A stretch of DNA of 64,000 nucleotides from Trochalopteron elliotii (lineage: Eukaryota > Chordata > Aves > Passeriformes > Leiothrichidae), in assembly GCA_024734555.1 (NCBI GenBank), contig JANPWX010020040.1, positions 165,653-229,652 on the forward strand, written 5' to 3'. Under the pieces are notes generated by a model. The model was not told the DNA's origin. It made no database searches and saw nothing but the letters and a program-made list of their open reading frames with translations. Each line of letters begins with the position of its first letter. Positions within the stretch are counted from its first letter, which is position 1. The position numbers and the translations under genes were made by a program. This document shows positions 24,379 through 34,950 of the stretch, one piece after another.

Positions 24379-25007
24379 TGTTAATTAATCTAGGAACACT
24401 TTGAAAAGTCTCCTGCCCTGTTGGTGGGATGAGGGAGGGTTTTGTAAAATGTATGTCCAGCTTCCTCTAAGATCAGTCCTGATCTGCCTCTGTCCTGGAG
24501 AAATGTCCCACTTTCCATGGCAGGTAAGCTGACTTCCAAACAATAAAGTATTTTCATTGACACCAGTGTAGCTAGCATCACAGCCAGTGAATTAATATGG
24601 AAAGAAGTTTCCATAGAACAACACTGATTGCTCTGGAAATCAAGAAAGATGAATTTTTTTTGAGAAAGATAGTTTTTTTTAAGAAAACGTTGTTTCTTAA
24701 ACAATACTAGTCAATAGGACCCTTACAGAACCTTCTTGAGGTACAGAAGAGAAGCAGAGGAGAAAGAACATTGATTATGACTCCTCTGTCTGCTCTGAAA
24801 ATGTCTGGAAACAGTCCTGAAAAACCTGAAACAAAGGAAAAACATATCATCACCTGGTGAAGGGGCATGTGATGCTTGGTTTCCCACAGTTTTGTGGCAT
24901 GTTTTTGGGCTTTTTGGCAAGACATGAGCTCTGACTGAAGATTTTACTGAACATGAGACGTTAATAAAATTTGGATCTGAGAGCTGATTTTCTCATTTCT
25001 CCTAACA
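24379..25007 (+). mobile_element. Weak candidate LTR, plus strand
   Basis: The segment starts TGTTA and ends TAACA, which is a 5-bp terminal inverted repeat. An AATAAA signal at 24963-24968 lies about 40 bp before the end and is followed by a T/C-rich tail (TTTTCTCATTTCTCC). These are LTR-like marks. The flanks do not show a target duplication (TTGAA against GGTGA), and I do not recognise the family, so this may be unique DNA with chance ends. A minus-strand frame of 104 codons (24390-24704) has no domain. Confidence 0.3.
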
Positions 25008-25206
25008 GGTGAGTCTGTGTAGTTGCTTCTCCCTTAAAAAGTCAAAGGGTGCATTCTCACTCTGTTTATTATCCTGTTTTATAAAAGCTAGGTCCTGAAT
25101 AGTCTATCATCATTACATCAGGTAGTTGAAAAGAGCGTATTAAGAGGTGGATGAGTAGACGGATATGGATTTATAAAAAATACTTTCAGTTAAACTTGAA
25201 TTTTAT

Positions 25207-25273
25207 CTTTTTTTGGTTTTGGTTGTGTGGGGTGGTTTTTTTGCTTTGATGTTTTGTTTTGTTTTGTTTTCTC
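25207..25273. repeat. T/G-rich tract with (TTTTG)n end
   Basis: TTTTTTGG blocks and a GTGTGGGGTGG core are followed by four TTTTG units. Confidence 0.85.
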
Positions 25274-25772
25274 CTAACAAGAGAATTCCTTATTTTCTCT
25301 TGAAGTGTCACCTAAGTCTGACATAAAATCTGAGATTTGTTTAATCTGTGTCTGTGCCAAATTTAGAGATCTTCATGGATTGGAGTAGAAGTAATTACAC
25401 AATGGAAGTTTTTCAGATTCCTGTAAGAAGGGCTTGACAGTCAGATTTACAGCTGTGTTTAGGTTGCAAAAGTGCAGGGAGGCACCTAATCGGATTTTTA
25501 AAAATACCTAACCACCTTTGGACAGAAGATGCATGTATGAACCTAACATTTCTGACTGTGTTTCTAGATCAACTTCAGGTGCATTTTTAAATTTTTTGAT
25601 ACATTGTTAGAAAAACACCTTCAATTTTTATTAGTGAAATATTTCTGGGTTTCAAGCAATAATTCTTACCACAATGAACTACGTTTTCATGTATATGTGG
25701 GTAGAAGGTGCCTTTTGGATGGATCTAAAAGGTGTCTGTGTACTGTTGAGCATAGAATTTTATAAGTATGTT

Positions 25773-25808
25773 CATTTATACTCATTTATACTCATTCATT
25801 TATACTCA
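25773..25808. repeat. Decamer repeat (CATTTATACT)n
   Basis: Three exact units CATTTATACT occur, the third separated by an extra CATT. Confidence 0.85.
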
Positions 25809-26691
25809 TGGAACAGACATTAAAACAACAAAAAATCAATTACTTCTTAGAAGTTTCCATACAAAAATAAAAGGGAAAAAAAGTTGTTCCAAGACAGAGG
25901 AAAATGTCCTATTTATTATTGGTTTGTGCCTCAGATTATGTTGATTTTGGTAATTCATTGTTGTGTGAGTGAACAAACTAGCTTCATTATAAAAGAAGAA
26001 TGTGCATGTGTGTTCATGAGTCTTGCAGACGCAGTGTCAAAGAAAATGTGAACATTTAGATGTCTTTCAACAGTTTACTGTGAAACTATCCACAGGAAGA
26101 AATGGTAATACAGTTTCAGCTGTGGAAAACAGATACAGCATTCAAATCTCACTATCAATACTGATTTAATTGCTGTATGTATACAAGAAAAAAAAAAAAT
26201 CAAGCCTGTACTGACAAAACAAAGAAAACTCGCCTTGGAAAAGCCGTATCATTGCCATTTAAAAAAAAATAAAAATGTTTTTCTTTGCCTTGGAGTTCTT
26301 TTCCAGGGACCAGGACATCACACATAGTTTTTGCACACCTGGACAGTGCTTTTTTATTTCCATTTCTAAACATACCAGATTTATATTGCAAAACAATTCA
26401 GGTTTTAAGATGGGAAGAAAAGATTCCCCAAAAATAAAGGCTCTTTATCTTGAAATTAATAAGAAAAGTAATAATAAGAAACACATTTTCTGCAAGGGCA
26501 CAAGACAAGAGGGAAGATCTTGTGAAGTGTTTGTGTTATGTATTTCTTGTTCAGTCATGGCAAGACAACTGATATTGTGAGGGGTTTTTTTTGTTCATTG
26601 ATCCCAGAAAGGGGGAAAGAGGGAGGTTTTGATAGTTGTGGTGTTTGATATATTTAGAGTCTTTATGGGCCTTCACACTTATTTGAGCGGC

Positions 26692-26735
26692 CTTTTTTTT
26701 TTCCTTCTTTTTTTTTCTATTTTTTTTTTCTTTTT
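26692..26735. repeat. T-rich low complexity
   Basis: T runs of 8-9 are broken by single C or A bases. Confidence 0.85.
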
Positions 26736-27437
26736 TAGTTGTTACTTTTATAGATATTTGGGCCAAGAGAAAAGCTTTCACATTCCTCCTTTATCATTTA
26801 TTTGGAACTTCCATATATTGGGGTTAATGCTTCTACAAGCTTCATATGGATATTTTTTTTATTAAAAGTAGTTTTCTTTTCATGGTGGCTTCTCTTATGA
26901 GTAATTTCTGCTTCCTTTATTTCTCATTTAACTCACTCGAGGGTTATAAAGTGATCAAATCTACCTCTGTGGATGTTTCTAAGACTTCAGGCTGTTCTTT
27001 AAGCTCAGCGTTTCCTGCTCTTTAATGTGTATTGCCCATCATTACAAGCTTTGAAACCTACACCACTGGACATTGCATTTGCTAGCATACGTGAAAAGCT
27101 CTAGTCAAGAAAAAAATTTCATTATTTACCTCTTAAATAAATGTGTATTTCACTTTCAGAGGTGTTAATTTCCACATACTAAGTCAAATACAGTAGAACA
27201 TGCAAAATCAAAGCTCATCAGTTTCTACTGTGCTTTCCATTTCATGGTCTCAAACATTTGAATGGGCTTGTGTTGTGATGGAGAAAATTTTCCCAGTCTG
27301 TCCCAGTATTTAATACAAGTGGCTTGGACCAAAGATCTCTCCTCAAATTCATAGCTGCAAAGATGGGCAACATGGCACCTAAAGTGTTAATCAGAATGTG
27401 TTCCTCATAAGAAATTTTCTTTCATATCATATAACTA

Positions 27438-27471
27438 TGATAGATAGTTAGATAGATAATAGATAGATATA
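27438..27471. repeat. (GATA)n microsatellite, imperfect
   Basis: About seven TAGA units with a TTAG and an extra A interruption. Confidence 0.85.
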
Positions 27472-28692
27472 CAGAACCCATCACACAATGGAAATAACCT
27501 CAAATGCAATAACACATCATGTCTTAAAGCAAAGTTTAAATCCATTTCTTTGCCTTGGCTGTTTGCTTAAGTGAATTTGACCTTCCCTTCCCTCTGTCTA
27601 AAATCTTCCTGTTACTCGTGTTGTTATAGATTGTGGCATCTGTGTAGCATTTTCCTCTTCCTTATATCATGGCAACAAGCAAGTTAACAATCGATGGGTA
27701 ACTCAAAAATATCCTTTCTTCAGTGACAGCGGATTTTTGAAAAACATGTTGACATAAAATTTCTCCCCTACCACCTACAGACCATTTTTACTAAAGAGAA
27801 AAACAAAACAAAACAAAGCAACTAAAGATTTGACTGCTGCATTAGTAATTAAAGACTAAAAAGACAAATTTGCTCTCCTTTAATTTGCAACCAGTGATGA
27901 ACAATAAATTCAACTAACCTTTCTCTTCAAAAGGCAAAATGAAATCCAAATAATGTAGCCTCCAAATAATTATCAGGAGTCTGGCTGTACTGTCAGGGAG
28001 CAATATACAAGATTCAATTTTAACTAGAGATTACAGTCCAGCAACCTTGTAGCCCTGAATGTCAGTCATGTCACCTTCTCCTGTCAGGAACTGTATCAGG
28101 ACTCATATGGGCAGGGTGAGATAGAGGCAGTGTATTATCTTACCACGGTAGTGTATCCTATATTCAAACTAGTCAGGGGAAAAATGTCAGAGGTTTCCTG
28201 GCCCAATTCTCCTCCTCCTCTTCCAAGTGAAAACAGGCAGAGCTGCTTCCCAATGGGATGTTCCTTGTGTAGCCCTTCTATTCCAGGCAGCCACACACAG
28301 CACTGTGACAAGGGATTTGCTCTGCACCTCGTACCAGGTCATGATGAACTAAACATCCCAGGGGACATATTCTGGTGTGTGAATCTCATGGATCATCTTC
28401 CCTTGTTTTTGCATGAAACACAAATTCAGTTCAGTATTTTCCTGGGGGTTGGGGTGCTGTATCATTCACAGGAGTGATCTCTGCTAATTATTTTTCATGT
28501 TGACAGTTTAAGCAGTGATTCCTGATTGGTTTTCTACAGAAAAATTTGACAATGTGGTGTCTCTCAGTACCAGTGTGTGGGCTCATATTTCCCATTTGCA
28601 TGAGAGTGAGGGAAAACCATGGGCTTCTGCAGCTTATAATCAAACTGTTGCTTTAGGACTGGGGGGATTTCATTCTCTTGAGCCGTCCATCA

Positions 28693-29090
28693 GCTGCCTT
28701 TCTCTGGGAAAGCGAAAGGGAAAAAGAAAACTGGAAAGGAAAAGGGAAAAAGGAAAAGGGAAAAGGGAAAAGAGGGAAAGGCAAAAGGGAGAAGAGAAAA
28801 AGGGAGAAAGGAAAAAGGAAAAAAAAAAGGAAAAATGAAAAGAGGAAAAAAGGGAGAAGGGAAAAGGGAAAGGGAAAAGGGAAAGAGAAAAGGGAAAAGA
28901 GAGAAAAAGGGGACAAAAAAGGGAAAAGGGGGGGACAGAAAACAGAAAAGAGGAAGGAGAAGGGCAAAGGGGAATGGAGGAGGCTGCCTTTCTCTGGGAA
29001 AGCGAAAGGGAAAAAGAAAACTGGAAAGGAAAAGGGAAAAAGGAAAAGGGAAAAGGGAAAAGAGGGAAAGGCAAAAGGGAGAAGAGAAAA
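28693..29090. repeat. Polypurine (GGGAAAA)n minisatellite with ~290-bp repeat unit
   Basis: The strand shown is almost only G and A, in GGGAAA, GGGAAAA and GGAAAAA steps. The first 108 bases (28693-28800, starting GCTGCCTTTCTCTGGGAAAG) recur without a difference at 28983-29090. The period is therefore 290 bp, and the second copy is cut by the assembly gap. It is the opposite strand of the CCCTTT type array at the window start. The lysine, glycine and glutamate-rich frames of up to 271 codons here, and the phenylalanine-rich ones on the other strand, are composition products that also run through N bases. Confidence 0.93.
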
Positions 29091-29364
29091 NNNNNNNNNN
29101 NNNNNNNNNNNNNNNNNNNNNNNNNNNNNNNNNNNNNNNNNNNNNNNNNNNNNNNNNNNNNNNNNNNNNNNNNNNNNNNNNNNNNNNNNNNNNNNNNNNN
29201 NNNNNNNNNNNNNNNNNNNNNNNNNNNNNNNNNNNNNNNNNNNNNNNNNNNNNNNNNNNNNNNNNNNNNNNNNNNNNNNNNNNNNNNNNNNNNNNNNNNN
29301 NNNNNNNNNNNNNNNNNNNNNNNNNNNNNNNNNNNNNNNNNNNNNNNNNNNNNNNNNNNNNNNN
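29091..29364. other. Assembly gap (274 N)
   Basis: The gap interrupts the second copy of the polypurine unit on its left and abuts the AGGAG array on its right. Confidence 0.99.
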
Positions 29365-29473
29365 GAAGAGGAGAGGAGAGGAGAGGAGAGGAGAGGAGAG
29401 GAGAGGAGAGGAGAGGAGAGGAGAGGAGAGGAGAGGAGAGGAGAGGAGAGGAGAGGAGAGGAGAGGAGAGGGA
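29365..29473. repeat. (AGGAG)n pentanucleotide array
   Basis: About 21 GAGAG/AGGAG pentamers continue from the gap edge. This is the reverse complement of the CTCCT array near 58.3 kb. Confidence 0.97.
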
Positions 29474-29475
29474 AG

Positions 29476-31940
29476 AAAAGTTATAGCTACTAAGGAAGAG
29501 TTGGAATTTTTTTATTTTATTCATTCCTAATTGTCAGCATGCTTGGAAGTAGGTAATTGTTTTACATCTTAAGATATTGCTCTTCCAAGAGCTAGTTCAC
29601 CGTATGCAACTGTTTAAAGCATTTGAATATGCTTTCTGTGTGCACAGTTTTCTGCATCAGTGTCCTCCCTTGGCTGCCTTTTCCTAGCTTCATTCTTTAC
29701 TGCAAAGGACATTTGCAATGAAAATGGGATCTCTGCTTCTTAACAGTTCATCTGCTCCTGCTGCTCATTTCCCCACCTGAAGTCACAATCCTCCACTTGT
29801 GACCTCACTTGCAGGTTGCTGTGGTGAGAGGATTATGTTGTTGCAAATAGAGGTTTATAACTTCAGGAAGAGAATGAGCAGCCAGAGCAGATGGACTCCT
29901 TTGAAATGAAGATCCTGACTTCATGCAAATGCTATGAATGATAAAAGGACGAGAGGGAAAAGTGGCAGAAATTACACAAGTAGGATTGTTTCTGAATACA
30001 GAGCAAAATTATTCCTTGTCCCAGTCTGCACCTGGAGCAGGCTTAATAGGAGAGACCCTGTAAATCCTGGGGTGGTTCAGAAAAGTGATCAGCATTTGCA
30101 CACATTTTGAAGTAACCTTCAGTCTGCTCTAATACATCCCTTAGTTCTGCTGGTGTCTGCTATTTTGGGTGATACCAGATTTAAATCAGGGCAGTTTGTT
30201 GAAGGGAAGATAGCGCAAGTCTTTATAGCTTGAAATAAGGACCAATTACCACAATCAGGAACTGTGACAAACTCACATACTTTGTGGTTCTGGCTTGCAG
30301 AGGGATGTTCAGCAGTGAGTCATGCTGGCAGTGGGGACCATTCCAGGAGAACTGTAGGGCAAGCTTCTCAGAAATGGGTAGACTTTCTGGTGAAGCAGTT
30401 TTCTAAGCTGTGTTTCTATTATGTCCTCGGTATTTTGTTTTAAAATTATGTAGTCTCACTCAACCTGATGCAGTGCACCTCCTACCCATTTGGTTATGTC
30501 CAAGAAGTTGCATTAGCACAATGCTGAGCCTGAGTTATAAATTCCATCTTTTCAGTAGCTGAAGCAGCAAAGATTGCTTGCAGTTGTAGTCAGCTCTGGT
30601 GCCTGAATTTGCATCCCCTGTGCCATGCTTATTGCATGAATATGCCTAGAGACATACTTTTAATGCAGTGTACTGCCTAATTATGCATTTGAGAATGAAA
30701 TGGTCTTCATCTGTTTAACAAACCCTTAGGTCCAGAACATCCTTTAGCCTTGCTGGGGACAGTGATCACCAAACTCAGGGGCTGTTTGTTACTACCTGCA
30801 ACCATCAGTTCTCCCGAACTATTTAAGGCACACAAAAACACTGTCATTGGCACTTGGAGCAAAAATTTATGTTTTCTTATCCCCTAACATGTGAGAACTA
30901 ACAGGTAATCAGGTAAAAGGCATGAAAATATTCTGCAATTGGGGATTGGACATGCCAATGTTCTCCCATTGTTTGGACAGTGATCCATGGCTCCACAGAA
31001 GCAGATCTTAGTGGCAGGTTGCCTGGCTGGGTCATGGGACACATGGGAACATGGAGCAAGCTGTGCTCCTGTGACACTGTTCCCACTGCAGTGACATGTG
31101 ACCCAGGACCCAGACAATGAGTCTTTTTTTTTAAAATGTTTATCTGAGTATATCTCATTTTTAATCTCGTTCAAACTCAGAAGAGTGAGCTGGTAGCAAG
31201 TTTTGGAGACAAAGAAATATACAATTATTTGCTCTACAGACACATAAGAAACCAGTTGTTGATAAGTCAGATAACTGAATTACAATTTTACTCGATCACT
31301 TCACTGTCCCTTCTCCTTTGCTTCTGTTGCTTTTATATATGATTTTCTGCAGAAAGCTGAGAATATCATTGATTGATAAAATAAAAATAATAATGAAATG
31401 AGATTCTTGATTTATGGAAGCTCCTAGTGCAATGCTAACATGACGAAGAGATTACTACCATGTATTCACCACACATATGTAATAATTTTTAATGTGTGTT
31501 CAATAAGATTCCTTGAAAAACTTTTTTTTTTTTTTAATTGCTTTATTTCACCTCTTCTGCCACCTAATGGAGTCATTAAAGAAACTAATATTACCTGGAG
31601 GGTTTTGCAGGTCCTCAAATGGATCCTAAGACATACCCTTGATTTATAGAGAAGTTGTAAACTAAGTGCATTGTTTACAAGAGGGACTGACTGTTCATCT
31701 TTAAAAAATCTTTAACATGTTAAAATCTTTAAAATTAATCTCTGAACACCTATCCTTCCTCACTTTGTGAGTCAGTTCCTTGGGCAGGGATAGATTCTGG
31801 GAGGAATCTGGCTAGGAGCAGAGGAGCACAGGAGCACCTTCTTTATCTGTCCATGCATAAAACATGGTATCAATCTAGTAAATAAATTAATAGATACAGA
31901 AATAAATATATAAATAAATCTATACTAAATGGAACCCTGA
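29476..31940. other. Unique sequence, nothing coding recognised
   Basis: The longest frame is 119 codons on the minus strand (30884-31243), overlapped by an 86-codon frame in another phase. Neither is recognised. Exact octamer motifs ATGCAAAT at 29933-29940 and ATTTGCAT at 30607-30614 occur. An AT-rich TAAATAAA patch lies at 31878-31925. Confidence 0.5.
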
Positions 31941-32300
31941 TCGGAAAAATTGAAGTAAAATCTCTGAAAACAGCACCAAGAGGCAGATGTCAAAAAGCTT
32001 TGGACAAAACTTCCAGACACATAGCTTCCACCGCTGAGTGGTACGATGTGTCAGTACGCGTGACACTATCTCTGGATACATCAAAGAGTGAGTTAGAAAC
32101 ATCCTTGCTACAAAAGGGAACACTGGTTGTGCATCCCTGAAAAGCAATGGCATCGACACAAAAGAGCTTGTCAGAGATAGCAAACGGAAATGCCAGCAAC
32201 AGTTTTGCACATATAATGATTCCATCAGTACATTGGAGAGACGGGCAATAAAAACGATCAGGGTAATGCTGGTCACATCATTTTACGCAGAGAACATTCG
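31941..32300. other. Unexplained CpG-retaining block
   Basis: I count 11 CpG dinucleotides in these 360 bases, far above the surrounding AT-rich DNA, at ordinary GC content. On the minus strand two phases are open for long distances: 118 codons (31920-32276) and about 94 codons ending in a stop near 31990. Neither translation resembles a family I know, and the second has a stop just upstream. No CR1, LTR or SINE hallmark is visible. It could be a conserved non-coding element, an old gene fragment or a recent insertion. Confidence 0.4.
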
Positions 32301-32746
32301 CTGTGAATTTAGCCTCTTTTATTCCTTTTAAAAAACCCTTGCAAACTAGTGCTGATTGATAATGGGCAATCATTATTCATTGAGCTGATGGCTGGGAAGG
32401 TCCATGAGGTCAACTGACCTGACCTCAAAAGAGTAATGGATTATTATAATAGTATCCAGTGGCCTTAGCCAAGTTCAGAGCCTTGCTGGACTCTATATCT
32501 GGAAGAACTCTTGCTGGGCCAATGAATTTATAGTCAAACTGAATAAAATATGGGAGATGAAATAGTCATGGTGTCAGAGTAAAGCAGTAGCAGGGTTTAG
32601 CCAAGAAGACAGGTTTTCTGACTTCAAGGCTAATATCTAAGTAAGGAGTCTTTTATCTCTTTATATTGTCTTTGTTATTTGAAGATGTCCATCACTGAGT
32701 TCTGGCATAATGTTTCTACTAATTATTAGAGAGATATTTAAGAGAT
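32301..32746. other. Unique sequence
   Basis: It includes clustered nuclear-receptor-like half-sites at 32407-32425, AGGTCA followed by two overlapping TGACCT. Nothing else was recognised. Confidence 0.55.
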
Positions 32747-32890
32747 ATTTGGTTTTGGTTTGGAAGGGATAGTTGTGTTTTTTTGGTTTGGTTTGGTTTG
32801 GGGTTTTTTTGTTTTTTTTTTTTGGGGGGGGGGTTTGTTTGTTTGTTTTTTTTTGGTGTGTGTGTCTGTGTTCGTGTGTGTGTCTTTGTA
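32747..32890. repeat. T/G-rich tract with T12G10 junction and (TG)n
   Basis: TTTGG units precede a run of 12 T and 10 G at 32812-32833. GTTT units follow, then TG steps at 32856-32883. The glycine, phenylalanine and valine-rich frames of 60-64 codons here come from this composition. Confidence 0.92.
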
Positions 32891-34852
32891 CACTTATTTT
32901 TGTTTTCTTCTAGAAGACTGGAAAAAGGTTTTAAAAGGTGGGATTGTGTTCTAGCAGATGCTTAGGAACAAAGAGACATTCTACAAACATATTCCTGCTT
33001 CTAAAAATGTAGCTTTCAAATCTGTGCTGTTAAAACGAAAGAGGAAAAAGAATAAAATGCTGCATTTCTGCAGTGAAGATGGCTCAGTGAAAAGTAAGGG
33101 TTGCTTCCCAGCACAGTGCCTCAAACAATTCTTCCTTCTCAGGATCTATTTGTAGATGAAATGAGAATTTTAAAGATTTTGGATAAAACAACAAAAAAAA
33201 AGAGTTGTTGGAGAGTTCAGACCAACTTAATACAGCTGTGTGCATAATTGATTAAAACTTGTGCCTTTTCAGCAATAGAAGATAGGTAATTTAGAAGACA
33301 TTCCTTATAAACATTTGTGTGTAATGAAATAGTTTTGGCAATATCACTGGAAGTAAATGTTTTGAAGAGATATTTGCATTCTTTCTCAATGACTACTGAG
33401 GCTCACAAGTAGTTGTCTACACTTCTCTTCAGAAATCATGGGTGATTTCAGTGGAACTTTATAAAGAAATCTCAGCCTTATCAACATATATTGAGTCATA
33501 GTTTGCCAATATGAAGTCTGACCAGACATTTTCAATATCTAAAGTTTGAAAGCACCAAAATGAGGACCTATAATTAAATGATGGTCAGACAACCAGTAAA
33601 TCATCACAGCAAATAAATAAAAAATTGTAATGGGATGTTGTGGATGAGATCCTTATTACCTATGCCTATTAGGCTTGATGAGTGAGAGAAGTTGAGGAAG
33701 TCCCCTAATTTGAGGTTGCTGGGGAGACACAGAACACAGTTTAGAGCAGTATCCCATAACATACTATGCTGTCTGTTATACACATGGAAACACTTCTTAA
33801 AAAAGGAAGTTGTGAGGTGTCATGTGAAGTGTAGATTACACAAAAATAATTTTAAAAAATATACAGGAAATATGAGAATGAAGCAAACAAATTACAGGAT
33901 CTAAAAAAGTTAAGAAGTTATTTTAGTTGATTTTTAAGAAAATATTTTACAAACACAATCAGGAAGGAGATGATACATTTCTTAAGTACGTTAGGATATT
34001 TACCCTTTCTGTAACAGGATGTTACAGAAACTTGAGCAAAACTGGGTACTTAGCCATGTAACCTAGGTTCACTTTAAATCAGATCTGTTGCTTTGTTCCT
34101 GGAATGATATGTAGGCATATGTTTTGCAACAAAACAAAGTGCATGCTGCAAAATAACTTACAAGATTTGAGGAATCTAGCAATCTCTAGTAGATACTGGA
34201 GTATTTTTCAAATAATACAGCAATGTTTTGACAAGGCTGACTGTATTTCATATTTATGTTTGTTGGGTTTTGTTTTTTTAGTATTAATAATTACTTATCC
34301 ACTCAGCCCCCTGAGAATTTCCAGCGTGTCTTTCAAGACCAGATCCAACAGAGATATCTAAGCATGACACCTATATCCTGTCACACTCAATGACTTTGAG
34401 TCTGATTTCTCAACAGGCATTGGTTTCTTCAGTGGATCAAGAAGAATAGCATTTGGTTTCTGCTAATGCATTGGTAGTTTCCCTAGATGTTTAATTTCTA
34501 TGTGCCCAGATAAGAATCCTTGATCCACATTTATCACCTTCCTAGGCATCCATCAGGCAAGGATGTCCAGTAATGTCGTATTAGCCCTCTGATATCATAT
34601 TAGCACAAAATTTGGCTCCTTTACTTTTCCTTTTTGGTTCCTTAAGAGAAATTTCCAGACATAAGCAGTATTGCTTTCCATTATAAACTGGATTGATCTC
34701 ATTGCAGTAATGGAAGTTCAGTGTTGGGGTTTTCCATTTACCCTTGGGAGAGTCAGAAGATTATTCAAAAAGGATCCGTTATTCAGTAAGAAAAACAAGT
34801 TTTTTGCCATGAACTTTGATTTTGTAACACTGGGAGCTATAGCTCTCTTGGG
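32891..34852. other. Unique AT-rich sequence, nothing recognised
   Basis: The frames are 65-85 codons long, all on the plus strand and without recognisable features. Confidence 0.6.
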
Positions 34853-34950
34853 GAAAAAAGAAAAAAAAGAAAAAAAACCCCACAAAAACAAAAACAAAAA
34901 CGAAAACAAAAAGCCAAACCACACCACCACCGCCAAAACCTTAAAAGCCA
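34853..34950. repeat. A/C-rich low complexity
   Basis: A-rich AAAAAAG units are followed by AAAAAC units and then a CACCACC end. The 137-codon minus-strand frame at 34718-35131 crosses it and owes its phenylalanine-rich middle to it. Confidence 0.9.

Larger units (their letters stand above)
25008..28692. other. Unique sequence with several simple tracts
   Basis: It contains the T/G-rich tract at 25207, a decamer repeat at 25773, a T-rich tract at 26692 and a GATA tract at 27438. Frames of 115 codons (28130-28477, plus) and 101 codons (26275-26580, plus) occur without recognisable domains or supporting splice context. Confidence 0.5.

Noticed and set aside
28130..28477. 115-codon plus-strand frame in unique DNA
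   Set aside because: It has no recognisable domain, motif or splice context. A chance frame of this length is expected in 64 kb.
28670..29530. Very long open frames on both strands, up to 284 codons
   Set aside because: They are composition products of polypurine DNA and run through N bases.
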